Origin: Algoriphagus aquimarinus | GTDB taxonomy: Bacteria > Bacteroidota > Bacteroidia > Cytophagales > Cyclobacteriaceae | NCBI RefSeq assembly: GCF_900112005.1 | Contig: NZ_FOKK01000018.1 | Coordinates: 39,924-103,923, forward strand | Direction: 5' to 3' | DNA: 64,000 nucleotides | Part shown: piece by piece, positions 35,078-44,675 of the stretch | Layout: the number at the start of each line of letters is the position of its first letter | How positions within the stretch are numbered: the first letter of the stretch is position 1 | Program-made: the position numbers and the translations under genes | Notes under the pieces: model-generated | The model's input: only the letters and a program-made list of their open reading frames with translations | Database searches by the model: none | Told to the model about the DNA's origin: nothing

Positions 35078-36667
35078 ATGAACAAATTCTTTCACCCTTC
35101 CTTCTTCGTTGTATTTCTATTTTGCTCACTCGCTTTTCGCTCTAACAGTCAGACCATATCCCTAAAATCAGACAATAAAGAGCTAGAAGAAACCTTTCAC
35201 TGGGCAGTCCAAAAAGCCAATACCTGGAAAATGACGGGCAAAACGGGTGAACTCAATCGCCATGAAAGAGGCGAAGGGCTAGGTTATAAAGCAAATGTGC
35301 CTTATCTCCCTTCCTATTGGGCTGGATACGCGCACCGCTCTGCTTATTACATTCGAGATTTTGCGCATCAGATTGATGGCGCTCATTTACTGGGAATGGA
35401 CGAGGAAAACTTTGCCATGATGGAGAAGTTTGCTGAATACACTACAAAAGACAAAAAATGGTATTCCTGGTGGGCGTTGAATTTTGATGGAAGTGTATTC
35501 ACCCTAGATGCACCAAACCCTCCTGGCACCGAAACCTACCAAGGTTATCCTGCCAATTTCATCAATAAACCTGGTGAATCTTTTGTAAGAGAGATTCCAG
35601 CTATGTTTGAATTGGTAGAAAAAGCCTGGAAAAGTTATTTGTGGACTGGTGATAGAAGATATATAGAGAATGAAAAGCTCTGGAACATGTATGAAAAGGT
35701 AGTCACAGAATTTGTTGCGCTACATGATTCAGATGGAAATGGAATTCCAGAAGGCCAAGGGAATATTTTCGAAGGATCAGCTACTTACAATGAAGCAGAT
35801 ATTCATCCAGTAGAAGCTGGAGATGCGATTGGAGCTCAATATCAGGCATATTTAGCCTATGCTTCATTTTTGTCAGAGAAAAATTTAACTCTCGAAGCGA
35901 AAGAGCAATTGAAAAAAGCAGCTACGCTCAAAAACTATTTCAATACAAACTGGTCAGTAATTGACGGCACAGATCTATACTCTTGTGCTATCACTTCCTC
36001 TCAAGAGAAGTATCCTTTTTTCAATAAGGAAACCAGCTGGTTTATCCCGATGAAATTTATTACCGAACCAGGCGATAGAAATGACAAGTATTTGGCTTTT
36101 ATCTCAGAGCAACTTGGAGATGGAGTGGGAACAGCCAATTCCAAGAAGGGTTCACCTGCAAATATTGAGGCTTACACTTACCTTCCAGATACCTATTTCC
36201 CATATGGAAAAACAGATGAAGCCTGGAAGTGGATGAAGTATATCATTGATCAAAAAGACCTGCCGCACGTAGTAACCCAGCAAGGTAAAAACGGAGACTA
36301 TCCCGAAGTTCCATTTACGCTAGTGAGTCAGGTAGTAGAAGGGCTAATGGGTATAGAACCTGATGCTGCCAATCATACCATCAGCACGATTCCACGCTTG
36401 CCACAGGAAATTGGCTTTCTTGAATTGACTGATTTAAAGATTGGAGAGCATACTATAACTGTGCACCAGGCAAGTAAAAAGACAGAGATCACCAACTCAT
36501 CGGGGGATGCTCCATTAATTTGTAAGATTAGATTTTATGGAAATCATGAAGCCATATCCGTGAACAATCAGAAGACTAAAGCGTCCAGAGCATTACTGAA
36601 TGGGGAAATCTACAGCTTCATAACAGTAAAGTTAAAAGCTGGAGAAAAAGTAATAGCAAGCATTTAG
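35078..36667 (+). CDS. Secreted six-hairpin glycosidase-like protein
   Basis: A 529-residue protein with a signal peptide (about residues 1-25, ending RSNSQ). The body is mostly helical with aromatic-rich helix pairs (YAHRSAYYIRDFAHQI, WYSWWALNFDGSVF) as in (alpha/alpha)6-barrel glycosidases. A loop DSDGNGIPEGQGN and the acidic segment EADIHPVEAGDAIGAQY may line the active site. A beta domain forms the last 100 residues. It resembles glycoside hydrolases or unsaturated-sugar hydrolases of the six-hairpin superfamily. No family number can be assigned with safety. No SusCD pair is nearby. Confidence 0.7.
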   Translation: MNKFFHPSFFVVFLFCSLAFRSNSQTISLKSDNKELEETFHWAVQKANTWKMTGKTGELNRHERGEGLGYKANVPYLPSYWAGYAHRSAYYIRDFAHQIDGAHLLGMDEENFAMMEKFAEYTTKDKKWYSWWALNFDGSVFTLDAPNPPGTETYQGYPANFINKPGESFVREIPAMFELVEKAWKSYLWTGDRRYIENEKLWNMYEKVVTEFVALHDSDGNGIPEGQGNIFEGSATYNEADIHPVEAGDAIGAQYQAYLAYASFLSEKNLTLEAKEQLKKAATLKNYFNTNWSVIDGTDLYSCAITSSQEKYPFFNKETSWFIPMKFITEPGDRNDKYLAFISEQLGDGVGTANSKKGSPANIEAYTYLPDTYFPYGKTDEAWKWMKYIIDQKDLPHVVTQQGKNGDYPEVPFTLVSQVVEGLMGIEPDAANHTISTIPRLPQEIGFLELTDLKIGEHTITVHQASKKTEITNSSGDAPLICKIRFYGNHEAISVNNQKTKASRALLNGEIYSFITVKLKAGEKVIASI

Positions 36668-36930
36668 TATGCGGAGGACTTAAAATATCTAGATATTCAG
36701 AAAGCTGCTTTTGGTCAATTCTCAAACGAAACACTGGCACCTTCAAATCATAAACCCATAAGTATGGAATAGCTGACTGAGATCTCTTAGAGTGATTTGC
36801 GCTATACTTTCTAGTAAGAGTACTTTCAACCAGCTCCATAACTAGTCTAATATCCAGAAAATTGGCCTAAAATTAGCTAAGGAGAATTGACTCTTAATAA
36901 TTGACCCTCCATATCGTTTCAATTCATAAA

Positions 36931-38127
36931 ATGAACTCAAAAAAATCTCTTTTACTTTTCATTTTTCTGATCTCCGCTGCTTTTGCGCAAGCCCAAACAG
37001 AAATCACTGAGCAAATCAAAACTGACCGGGATAACCAGCTCAAGGAACTGAATGAAAAACTGAAAAATAACGAGGAGATAGTTAACCGACTTACAGAAAA
37101 ACTCGCTGCAACAGACAACAAAACCGCATCCGATAAAGAAAAAATGGAGGACTTGGAAAAGCTCCAATTTGCGCTGGACAACAGACTGAAAATCTTAGAA
37201 GAAGCCCCAAAAACCAAGATCAATCTTAACGGACAGCTGGCTTTCACTGAGTTACTTAGCATACAGCGGGACATTCAACCCCTCGAATTATTTCTTACCT
37301 CCCAGTCTTTCTTTGATCAGCTAGGCAGCATAGGTAAAATCCAGCAGTACAAGTCTTTTTCCACCTGGAAAACTGAATTTGACAAATGGTATGAAAAAGA
37401 CGGTAAAACTGATGCGATGACCGGCTTACTTCAAAACTCCCTAACGCTAATTTCCACCGCATCTTCCGTGGTTCCGCTCTATGGCACTATGGTAAATACA
37501 GCCATCTCTGGCGTCACTAGTCTGATGGGTACACTTGGAAAAAAGGAAAAAGACCTCTACGACAAAACACCTGAAATGCTTAAAATTCTGACAATATCCA
37601 GTCAGTTTGAGCAACAGAAGTCAATCATCGATCACGAATGGAAGTTGATCAATCAGGAATTAGAACAACTGCAGAAGGAAAACACCCAACTGCTGGATGA
37701 GCAGATGGTCTACTTTGCAATCAACAAGCAGCGCTACGAAAGCAGGTATTTAAGAGCCACCTTGGACTCCGAGCGGGAGATGTTCAAGAATGAGTGCAGA
37801 AAATCAATTTCCGATAAAATAGCTACTCTAGATAGGTCGCCTGAAACCAAAGGCAAATGGCTAGGTCAGGTGGAAACCTATATGTACAAAGTTCAATCTT
37901 TGCGTTTGAGATTTGGTCAGCTGACCACCCGTATGCTGGCGAATATAGATCAATACGATTCCCTTTTGAAAACCTACGCCGATCCAGGCAAATTCCCATT
38001 AGAATTCACTTCTAAGATCCTCGCAATGAATACACCGCTGAATAACCTGCGGAACAAATTCTACTCGAGTTTCAACCCTGCCAAATATGTAGAGGACTCT
38101 GCTGTGATGTACATTGAGCGACAGTAG
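36931..38127 (+). CDS. Secreted coiled-coil protein of unknown function
   Basis: A 398-residue protein with a signal peptide ending AQAQ. Residues 22-90 form a long heptad coiled coil rich in Lys, Glu and Leu. A middle segment rich in small residues (SSVVPLYGTMVNTAISGVTSLMG, in two parts) may be an amphipathic or membrane-inserting hairpin. A second coiled coil follows near 225-265. I do not recognise the family. The ATG at 36931 starts the signal peptide. Confidence 0.68.
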   Translation: MNSKKSLLLFIFLISAAFAQAQTEITEQIKTDRDNQLKELNEKLKNNEEIVNRLTEKLAATDNKTASDKEKMEDLEKLQFALDNRLKILEEAPKTKINLNGQLAFTELLSIQRDIQPLELFLTSQSFFDQLGSIGKIQQYKSFSTWKTEFDKWYEKDGKTDAMTGLLQNSLTLISTASSVVPLYGTMVNTAISGVTSLMGTLGKKEKDLYDKTPEMLKILTISSQFEQQKSIIDHEWKLINQELEQLQKENTQLLDEQMVYFAINKQRYESRYLRATLDSEREMFKNECRKSISDKIATLDRSPETKGKWLGQVETYMYKVQSLRLRFGQLTTRMLANIDQYDSLLKTYADPGKFPLEFTSKILAMNTPLNNLRNKFYSSFNPAKYVEDSAVMYIERQ

Positions 38128-38190
38128 GTGGATATGATAATCTTCCAAGAATCTATGCTCCTTTCCACTCTCACTTTGTACCTTTACTAA

Positions 38191-38508
38191 GTGAGAAAAT
38201 TCATAATACCAGCTATAGCATCCCTTATTTTGATTGCAGGACTTGTTGCTCTGCTAGTACCTTTTATCCCCGTAGGTTGGTTGCTAATAGCTCTTGCCTC
38301 CTTACTGATGGCCCCGTATTTCCAATTCATGCGGAAATTCATTGGCTGGCTAGCCAAAAAGGATACTACTGGCTTTGTAGAAAAAGCAGGCGAAAAGGCT
38401 TCACAATTATACCAATGGGCTGGTGATCACAAGCGAGCAGAAAAGCTGGAAAGTATCATCGAGGAAAGCACCTCAAATTCGGAAAGTGTAAAAGGTGAGC
38501 TGGATTAA
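38191..38508 (+). CDS. Small membrane protein with two N-terminal helices
   Basis: A 105-residue protein starting with GTG. Residues 5-45 form two hydrophobic helices joined by PFIPVGWLL, which recalls the PGPGW-type small transmembrane proteins. The C-terminal 55 residues are charged and helical. A near-consensus TACCTTTA lies just upstream. The function is unknown. Confidence 0.62.
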   Translation: MRKFIIPAIASLILIAGLVALLVPFIPVGWLLIALASLLMAPYFQFMRKFIGWLAKKDTTGFVEKAGEKASQLYQWAGDHKRAEKLESIIEESTSNSESVKGELD

Positions 38509-38562
38509 TTATTTAAAATTCTACCCGCAAAGCACTCTATTGGAAATTCCCGCTGATTGTAA

Positions 38563-38796
38563 CTAAGCTCGGTTCTTGTCTCTTTCTTCGTTGTCTACTG
38601 TTTCTTCCTGAGGATCGTTCTTCCTGTCATTTTCCCTTTCGATCTTTCTGTAATCTTCTTGCTTAGGAGGCTGAGCACCTTCTGAATTTCCTGGGGTTTT
38701 TCGAGTAGTTCCTTTGTCCACATCTTCGTGCTTCTTACCAAAATAGCTTAGTGGCAGATTTCCGGTTGGTTGATTGCTAAGTGTAATCATGGTCAT
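38563..38796 (-). CDS. Small hydrophilic protein, probably disordered
   Basis: A 77-residue, strongly charged protein rich in Asp, Glu, Lys, Arg and Asn with no predicted fold. A good promoter lies 52 bp upstream on the same strand (TTG, 19 bp, TAGATTTG), which is the main reason to accept it as a gene. It may be a stress-type disordered protein. Translation could start at either of two ATG codons two codons apart. Confidence 0.55.
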   Translation of the reverse strand: MTMITLSNQPTGNLPLSYFGKKHEDVDKGTTRKTPGNSEGAQPPKQEDYRKIERENDRKNDPQEETVDNEERDKNRA

Positions 38797-38847
38797 GTTA
38801 GTTTTGATTTACTGAATTGAAAGCCAACAATCATTCCATTCAAACTA

Positions 38848-38877
38848 CAAATCTAACCTTGCTTTCAGGGCGATCAA
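38848..38877 (-). promoter_or_regulatory. Promoter of the small hydrophilic protein gene
   Basis: Minus-strand TTG (38877-38875), 19-bp spacer, TAGATTTG (38855-38848), matching the Bacteroidota consensus. Confidence 0.55.
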
Positions 38878-38989
38878 TTTCAAACTACTTTAGAACTTCA
38901 GTAATTGCTTAATTATAATCCGCAATTGAACTTTTAAGCTATCGGCGTCAACTTTAAGACGTAAATGCGCAATTCGAAAAACGAAAAAA

Positions 38990-40171
38990 ATGAATCAGAA
39001 AAACGATAAGTGGGATGAGCTATTAGTGAAAACTTGTGGGCTAACAAGTCCCGGAATGGTGAAAAGCTTACTCAGTATCAAAGAATGCGAAACACTTTTA
39101 GCGCTTATTTCTAAAGCCAATGGAAACTTTGCCAAGGCAAACAAACCCTTCAATGGGCTTAAAATCTTTAAAGACAGACGTCAAGACAATTCACAAAATG
39201 AAAGGTTTGTAAACGATCCTCCTCATGATAATGAAGCATTGACCACTTGGTATAAACGTTTCTTCCAAGGAGAAGCCTTTGGCTTGATCATGAATTTTTT
39301 AGAAGTTTATGAAAACGAAATAGTGGAGGAAATGGCAATTCATGTAGCTCCCTTACTCGAAAAAAGGGGAACGCCTTGGGCTGGCTTGTCTACGCTTTTT
39401 TTTATGGGAGACTACGGTTACACTCCATTTGGAGTGCATCGCGATAGTCCCGGTGAGGACGGTATTTTATTTCACCTTGGGCCTGCTACCAAAATATTCT
39501 ATATCTGGGAAACTGATGTCTATAACAAGCTTACAAATCACGCAGAATCTTATCATAATGTAGAAGAGATACTACACGCTGCTACTCCATATATTTTAGA
39601 GCCTGGAGATGCTATTTCATTTCCCGATGACATGTATCATGTGGCTAACACTGAAGAGTTTTCAGTCAGCTTAGTCCTTGATTATCGTCGAGGAGCAAAA
39701 AATACCATCAAGGAAAGGCTAATCAAAGAGATGCTCAAAGTGAATATTGAAAACAACTCCTTGTTAGAGCATGTTGACGAATCGGAGTTGCTAAGCGCTC
39801 TTGATTTCCAAAAGGAAAGCGAAGCAGCTGTAACTAGGTTAAAACTGAGACTAGGAAGTAATGGTGGTTTTGACAAAAAGTCCAGAATTACACCATTTAC
39901 CATTGATTTGGCAGGAACCTATAAGTTGAAAGCACCTTTTAGATTAAATGTCATCAACCAACAAGAGAATAAGGTCCTGGTTTTTTCACGAGGACATGAG
40001 ATATTCACACGCCAAAGCTCCTTCTTAGTAGAAGTTATCGAGAGTCTTAATTCTGGCGAAAGCCTAAATTTACCCACTCTAAATATTGAGTTTGTCCCTG
40101 ATTCACCTAGTATGACGGTATTTGAATTTATAATAAAATTAGGCGAAACTGATGTCCTAGAAAAGGTCTAG
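38990..40171 (+). CDS. Cupin/JmjC-like putative Fe(II)-dependent oxygenase
   Basis: A 393-residue soluble protein. The middle carries a double-stranded beta-helix pattern with His150-Arg-Asp152 (GVHRDSPG) and His217 (YHVANTEEF), the facial triad expected for Fe(II)/2-oxoglutarate oxygenases, and Lys168 as a possible co-substrate ligand. The N-terminal 140 residues and the C-terminal 150 are unassigned. It resembles JmjC-like cupin proteins that hydroxylate proteins or peptides. No peptide precursor or partner gene is obvious nearby. Confidence 0.65.
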   Translation: MNQKNDKWDELLVKTCGLTSPGMVKSLLSIKECETLLALISKANGNFAKANKPFNGLKIFKDRRQDNSQNERFVNDPPHDNEALTTWYKRFFQGEAFGLIMNFLEVYENEIVEEMAIHVAPLLEKRGTPWAGLSTLFFMGDYGYTPFGVHRDSPGEDGILFHLGPATKIFYIWETDVYNKLTNHAESYHNVEEILHAATPYILEPGDAISFPDDMYHVANTEEFSVSLVLDYRRGAKNTIKERLIKEMLKVNIENNSLLEHVDESELLSALDFQKESEAAVTRLKLRLGSNGGFDKKSRITPFTIDLAGTYKLKAPFRLNVINQQENKVLVFSRGHEIFTRQSSFLVEVIESLNSGESLNLPTLNIEFVPDSPSMTVFEFIIKLGETDVLEKV

Positions 40172-40179
40172 GAAACAAC

Positions 40180-40518
40180 TCATATCTCAAAACCTTCTAT
40201 TTCATCTACTGGCACTCCCTTGATAAACTCATCATAATAAGGGTTATCTTCATCGGAATAGGTACCATAGGCATTTAGCAAAAACCCTTTTTCGTCAGAA
40301 TCGCTATGAATTAGGTAGATAACAGCCATGTCAGAGGGGTCGGATTCGCCTTCGAATCGGTAAACTTTGACGATTTTGAGTTGCTCCGGCTTGTAGATAG
40401 TTTCAGAGTCATCAAAACTTGCACCTGCTCGCTGTATATTCAATTCTTTGCCATAGCCTTTTGCCGGCAATAGGTTCAATACTTGAGAATAGGTAGTCAT
40501 TGATTTGGATGTGCTCAT
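40180..40518 (-). CDS. Small conserved Bacteroidota protein (often mislabelled PRPP synthetase)
   Basis: A 112-residue soluble acidic protein. The features VYRFEGESDPSDMAVIYLI and DEKGFLLNAYGTYSD match a small family widely annotated as phosphoribosylpyrophosphate synthetase in Bacteroidota. It has none of the PRPP synthetase motifs and is much too short, so that name should not be used as a function. Role unknown. It converges with the oxygenase gene, with eight bases between the stops. Confidence 0.7.
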   Translation of the reverse strand: MSTSKSMTTYSQVLNLLPAKGYGKELNIQRAGASFDDSETIYKPEQLKIVKVYRFEGESDPSDMAVIYLIHSDSDEKGFLLNAYGTYSDEDNPYYDEFIKGVPVDEIEGFEI

Positions 40519-40920
40519 GATTTCTAGAGTTTGGTTTAAAACATACAGGATTTACCTGCCCCATTTTTAAAACAAGTCAAAGACCAAGCTTGAGTAAAAA
40601 GTCTCTCCATGATCAAAATCACTCTTAAAATAGATTAGGGACATATTTTAAGATTTCACCGACTCATGTCAGATTGGTTAAAAAACTAACAAAAGTGGTT
40701 GTTTCGCCCCTAAATGGGCAATATCAGTTTTTAAAAACTTGTTGTTTCACATAACTCAAAGAACGTCATCAGAGCTGGGTGCTTTAAAAGCATAAGAAGA
40801 CCAAACAAAATCTATATTACAAACCATGTGTATTTATAGATTTTCATCCTTTCCAAAAATTATGTTTACACAATAATTCCCTATTTTAGAGTACAATCCT
40901 TTCAGAAAACCCACTTTTTC
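40519..40920. other. Divergent spacer, no gene seen
   Basis: An AT-rich 400-bp spacer between divergent genes. No clear promoter box, hairpin or repeat family member was recognised. Confidence 0.5.
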
Positions 40921-41610
40921 ATGTCCGATAACCACGAAGTACTTCATCGTATGGATGAGCTCATAGAAGGTTGGAAAACCCAAAATGACTCTCGTCAGGT
41001 ATTCTTAAGCTGCTACAGATTGATGACTGGCAATATGTTGCTATCGCTTGATCAAGGGGCTTTCCATGATCCGAAGTGGATCAGCACCCTACTTCACAGT
41101 TTTGCTGAGTATTACTTTGATGCCTTAGCATGCTATGATTGTGGCAAGCCTGTATCAAAAGTCTGGAAGGAAGTGCACCAATACACTGCTGAAAAAGACC
41201 TCCGTCATGTACAATATCTGTTGATGGGCGTCAATGCCCATATCAATTATGATTTGGTATTAACGTTGTATGACATGCTTAACGAAGAATGGAATCAGTT
41301 GAGTCCCCAAGATCAACATCACCGATATCAAGACCATTGTCAAGTCAATCTAATCATTAGCTCCACGATAGATCGCGTACAAGACGAACTGCTCAGTCCT
41401 GCTGACCCACTTATGGGTTGGATCGATAAGGCCTTCGGAAGGATGGACGAATACCTACTTTCCAAATTGATAACGAGTTGGAGAAAAGAAGTTTGGGATC
41501 AAGCCTGTGCTATGATCAGTATCGGAGAAGAAAATCAGAGGGAAATTTTACGACTTTCCATCGAAGAAAGTGTCCTCAAACGAAATAGACTCTTGTCTTT
41601 AGATTTTTAA
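40921..41610 (+). CDS. DUF5995-type helical protein
   Basis: A 229-residue soluble, all-helical protein. The features LLMGVNAHINYDLVLTL and a helical bundle with conserved His and Asp residues fit the DUF5995 family. These look like metal-binding or cofactor-binding bundles of unknown role. The gene stands alone and ends at a bidirectional terminator. Confidence 0.75.
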   Translation: MSDNHEVLHRMDELIEGWKTQNDSRQVFLSCYRLMTGNMLLSLDQGAFHDPKWISTLLHSFAEYYFDALACYDCGKPVSKVWKEVHQYTAEKDLRHVQYLLMGVNAHINYDLVLTLYDMLNEEWNQLSPQDQHHRYQDHCQVNLIISSTIDRVQDELLSPADPLMGWIDKAFGRMDEYLLSKLITSWRKEVWDQACAMISIGEENQREILRLSIEESVLKRNRLLSLDF

Positions 41611-41692
41611 TTGGATAATCAGCAGATTGTCCCATGAGCCATTACGGCAACACAGCTTTAGCCTCGATATCCTTTTGTTAAAAAATTTCATA

Positions 41693-41724
41693 AAAAAAGC
41701 CAACCCTTATGGATTGGCCTTTTT
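41693..41724. terminator. Bidirectional terminator between convergent genes
   Basis: GCCAACCC (41699-41706) pairs with GGATTGGC (one mismatch) around a TTAT loop, with an A-run before and a T-run after. It serves the DUF5995 gene on the plus strand and the sigma-factor operon on the minus strand. Confidence 0.8.
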
Positions 41725-41740
41725 GAAAAATTATAGCTAA

Positions 41741-42670
41741 TTAATTCTCGATCGTGATATTTCCTGATGAAATCGATCCCTTCACCCACTTAGAGGCATC
41801 ATTGTCGATCTCTAGGTTTTTACCAGTGTTGATCCCTCCCACTCTAAGATTTCCGGAGGAAGCCTTAAGTGAGAAATTGTAGTCTTTTAAATTGGATGGT
41901 GTCTGGATTTTGAAATTGCCAGAGGTGCCATTGAACTGAGTTTTTCCGCTCAAGCCTGCGTTGGTAGCTCGGATATTTCCTGAGGTAAACTTCAACGATC
42001 CCAAAGAACCGATGTTACTCAATTTTGCATTTCCTGAAGTAAGTGCTACACTCAATTGGCCTTTCACACGATCTGCTGTTAAGGATCCGCTGGTAGATTG
42101 ATAATCTACGCTTCCCCCTACATTGCTTATATCGGCATTTCCAGAAGTCACTCCGGCTTCCACATCTCCAGATACTTTGTCTACATACAGAGAGCCTGAA
42201 CTCGCTTTGATAGTCAAATCACCTGAGATATTGGTGGCTGTGATTTTACCTGAAGACACTCTCAAGTTAGTATGATCTCCTACTACTTTATCAACTGAAA
42301 GCGTACCAGAGGAATTTTTCATGTCCAGGTCAATATTCATTGGTCCTGTGATTTTGATATAGCCTTTGCTTCTGTTATTTCCCCAAGAGGAAGAACTGGA
42401 GCTTTGTTCATAGGAGATTTTCAACACATCGCCTACAGTCACAAAAATGATGTCTTGCTTTTCATTAGTTGATTCCAAGAAAGCTTCCACATTCACATCC
42501 GAATTAGATCCTCCCGTGAAGGACACATCCAGCCAGCCACCACTAACCTCTATCGCTTTGATATTGGAGTAGTTTTTATTGGCATCTACCAACACTTTTT
42601 GTGCAAAGCTGACAACTGTGATCAGCATCATGGCTAAAACCATGCTTGATAATTTGAATAGTTTTTTCAT
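41741..42670 (-). CDS. DUF4097/DUF2807-type secreted adhesin-like beta-helix protein
   Basis: A 309-residue protein with a signal peptide ending VSFAQ. The body is built of short repeats such as SSGSLYVDKVSGDVE and TSGNADISNVGG, the right-handed beta-helix pattern of DUF4097/DUF2807 proteins. It is the last gene of a five-gene minus-strand operon started by an ECF sigma factor, and so is likely exported as part of an envelope-stress regulon. Molecular role unknown. Confidence 0.85.
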   Translation of the reverse strand: MKKLFKLSSMVLAMMLITVVSFAQKVLVDANKNYSNIKAIEVSGGWLDVSFTGGSNSDVNVEAFLESTNEKQDIIFVTVGDVLKISYEQSSSSSSWGNNRSKGYIKITGPMNIDLDMKNSSGTLSVDKVVGDHTNLRVSSGKITATNISGDLTIKASSGSLYVDKVSGDVEAGVTSGNADISNVGGSVDYQSTSGSLTADRVKGQLSVALTSGNAKLSNIGSLGSLKFTSGNIRATNAGLSGKTQFNGTSGNFKIQTPSNLKDYNFSLKASSGNLRVGGINTGKNLEIDNDASKWVKGSISSGNITIEN

Positions 42671-42681
42671 AATTCTAGTGT

Positions 42682-43482
42682 TTATCTGAGTAATACCCCG
42701 AAGCTTAACGCCTGAACTTCAGGCCCTAAATTTTCTTGAAAAAGGTTGTTTAAATCGTAATTAAAGAACAAAGTAACGTCGCTTACTCCGATTTCAGCAC
42801 GAGCTCCGTAGCGAAAATTTTCTGCATACATGTTAGACTTTTCAAACTGCTTTTGCTTGTCTCCATTCTCGTCTTCGTAAACGAATTTGCCTCTTCCTCC
42901 TATTCTTACACCTGCATATCCACCAAGTCCAAGACGAAGTTTTTGATTAGTCGTAAGAATGGTCGGAACCAGTGTAAAGTTGAGATAGGATGCGGAAATC
43001 TTGGATTTGGTACCTGTGCCAGGCCCAGCAAATTCCTCCCACTCTACGCCATTAGGAGTTTTAGCCGCAATCAGATTTCTATCTTCCAATTTGAAATTGT
43101 ACCAGTTTACACCGAGGCTAGAATACAGGTGGAAGTTTTTTGAGATTTTAGTTTTACCAGTCATATTGATCGCATAAAACCAAGATCCCCAAGGCTTTAC
43201 TACAGGCATTCTGTCGGCTGGAGTCACTTGGTTGATTCCTAGCTCAGAATCAAGCCCTACAGTAAATCGATTTCTTACAGGAAGGTCTTTGATTTTTACT
43301 TCCTCATTTTCCTCAACCGAGAGAACCCATTTCCCATCTCCTTTTGACTTGTAAGTCCAATCGTTTCCAAAGACTGAGATGATTTTGGATTTGGTGTAAA
43401 TCACCGTGTCTGCTTTGTCCTGAGCAAAAGCTTGGCTTAAGCTCAGGATAAGGAATATTAGTGGCAGTAGTTTAGTTTTCAT
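42682..43482 (-). CDS. Outer-membrane beta-barrel protein, paralogue 1
   Basis: A 266-residue protein with a signal peptide ending QAFAQ and strongly alternating strands ending in FGVLLR, so a small outer-membrane barrel. It is clearly paralogous to the next gene upstream: both share KGWGSW/KPWGSW, WYNFKLEDR/FYNFKFENR, FVYEE/FVYED, FRYGVR/FRYGAR and LFQ near the C-terminus. It lies 11 bp before the DUF4097 gene in the sigma operon. Confidence 0.78.
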   Translation of the reverse strand: MKTKLLPLIFLILSLSQAFAQDKADTVIYTKSKIISVFGNDWTYKSKGDGKWVLSVEENEEVKIKDLPVRNRFTVGLDSELGINQVTPADRMPVVKPWGSWFYAINMTGKTKISKNFHLYSSLGVNWYNFKLEDRNLIAAKTPNGVEWEEFAGPGTGTKSKISASYLNFTLVPTILTTNQKLRLGLGGYAGVRIGGRGKFVYEDENGDKQKQFEKSNMYAENFRYGARAEIGVSDVTLFFNYDLNNLFQENLGPEVQALSFGVLLR

Positions 43483-43566
43483 TGTTGAAAGTTTTGACTA
43501 AAAATTCGGTTTTATGTCAGACTGAGCGTCCGCCTGACGCTGGGCAGGGAGTCGAAGCTCATTTCG

Positions 43567-43585
43567 ATCCCGATAGCTATCGAGG
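43567..43585. repeat. Dispersed CCCGATAGCTATCG palindrome
   Basis: One of five copies in this window (4228, 15151, 43569, 50960, and the variant at 62057). It lies in the 140-bp gap between the two barrel genes. Confidence 0.65.
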
Positions 43586-43622
43586 ACGCTCAATGTGACT
43601 CAAATAATGATGATGAAATCCC

Positions 43623-44654
43623 TTAAAACACTACTCCGAATGTGATCGGGTTAAGTGCTGGACCTTTGCCATCCTGAAACAATTCGTTCATGTCATAAGT
43701 AGAAAAGAACTTCACTCTTCCTATTCCAAGCTCTCCACGTACGCCGTATCTGAAATTCTCAAGATAAAGCCCTGTTTCTTGCTTGTCTTTATGACGTCCT
43801 GATCCACCTAATTCCTCATATACAAACTTGGATTGTCCGCCTAGTCGGTAACCGATGTAAGGTCCCGCAGCTAGTCTCACCCCTCTACTGCCGTTGTCAT
43901 TCATTTTCCCAAAGTCCAATTCCAACATAGTCATTGCAGTAATGTAGGAAGCTGAGATTTTGCTCTTGAATCCATCCACATCTGTTCTTTGGACAAAATC
44001 AATCATATCGTCACCTCTGATTGCCTGGAAATCTCTGTTCTCAAACTTGAAATTGTAAAACTGAAAGCCCAAACCAAAGTCCCAATAGAAGCCTTTGGAA
44101 ATACGCTGTGAAGCCATCCAATTAAGCCCTACGTTCCAGCTTCCCCAGCCTTTCACCGCATATGGTTTATCCGAGGTAGGGAAAGTGCCGTCCTCAAGGA
44201 AATTGCTTACTCCCAAGTCAAGATTGAAGTAGGTTCTAAATGAAGGATCTCTTGTCTTTTTCACTCCAGGCTCAAAACGTACTTTGGTATTTTCTCCAGT
44301 TTCATCCACTAGAAGGCGCATTCCTCCTATGTAAACTTCAGTTTCCGCTCCATCTTCGGTTACTTTCACCACTTGCTTGGACGAACCATCTTTCTTCTTG
44401 ATCTCCACTATGGTGGTTTCTCCACTTTGCTCATTTTCTTCCAGATCAAGTTCTCTGATGATCTGATTGATATTCATCAATTTTAGCTTTTCAAAGTCTT
44501 CTTTGCTATCCACGATGATTACGATTCTTCCGGATTTTCCGAATTCTACCACAATGCTATCACTTGATACGCTGTGGTCTAGGGATGGCATAGCTCCGGC
44601 AAATCCTATTTGCACGATTGCCATCAAACAAAATAATAGAAGGTATTTTTTCAT
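43623..44654 (-). CDS. Outer-membrane beta-barrel protein, paralogue 2
   Basis: A 343-residue protein with a signal peptide and an extra 100-residue N-terminal region rich in Glu, Lys and Val (EDFEKLKLMNINQIIRELDL, then EIKKKDGSSK) before the barrel. The C-terminal 220 residues are paralogous to the following gene product and end in Phe (TFGVVF), as expected for an outer-membrane barrel. It is the third gene of the sigma operon, 21 bp after the anti-sigma-like gene. Confidence 0.78.
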   Translation of the reverse strand: MKKYLLLFCLMAIVQIGFAGAMPSLDHSVSSDSIVVEFGKSGRIVIIVDSKEDFEKLKLMNINQIIRELDLEENEQSGETTIVEIKKKDGSSKQVVKVTEDGAETEVYIGGMRLLVDETGENTKVRFEPGVKKTRDPSFRTYFNLDLGVSNFLEDGTFPTSDKPYAVKGWGSWNVGLNWMASQRISKGFYWDFGLGFQFYNFKFENRDFQAIRGDDMIDFVQRTDVDGFKSKISASYITAMTMLELDFGKMNDNGSRGVRLAAGPYIGYRLGGQSKFVYEELGGSGRHKDKQETGLYLENFRYGVRGELGIGRVKFFSTYDMNELFQDGKGPALNPITFGVVF

Positions 44655-44675
44655 TTTAAAACTAGTTGGTAAAGT

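Noticed and set aside
40180..40518. Phosphoribosylpyrophosphate synthetase
   Set aside because: The usual automatic name for this small family, but at 112 residues it lacks every PRPP synthetase motif.
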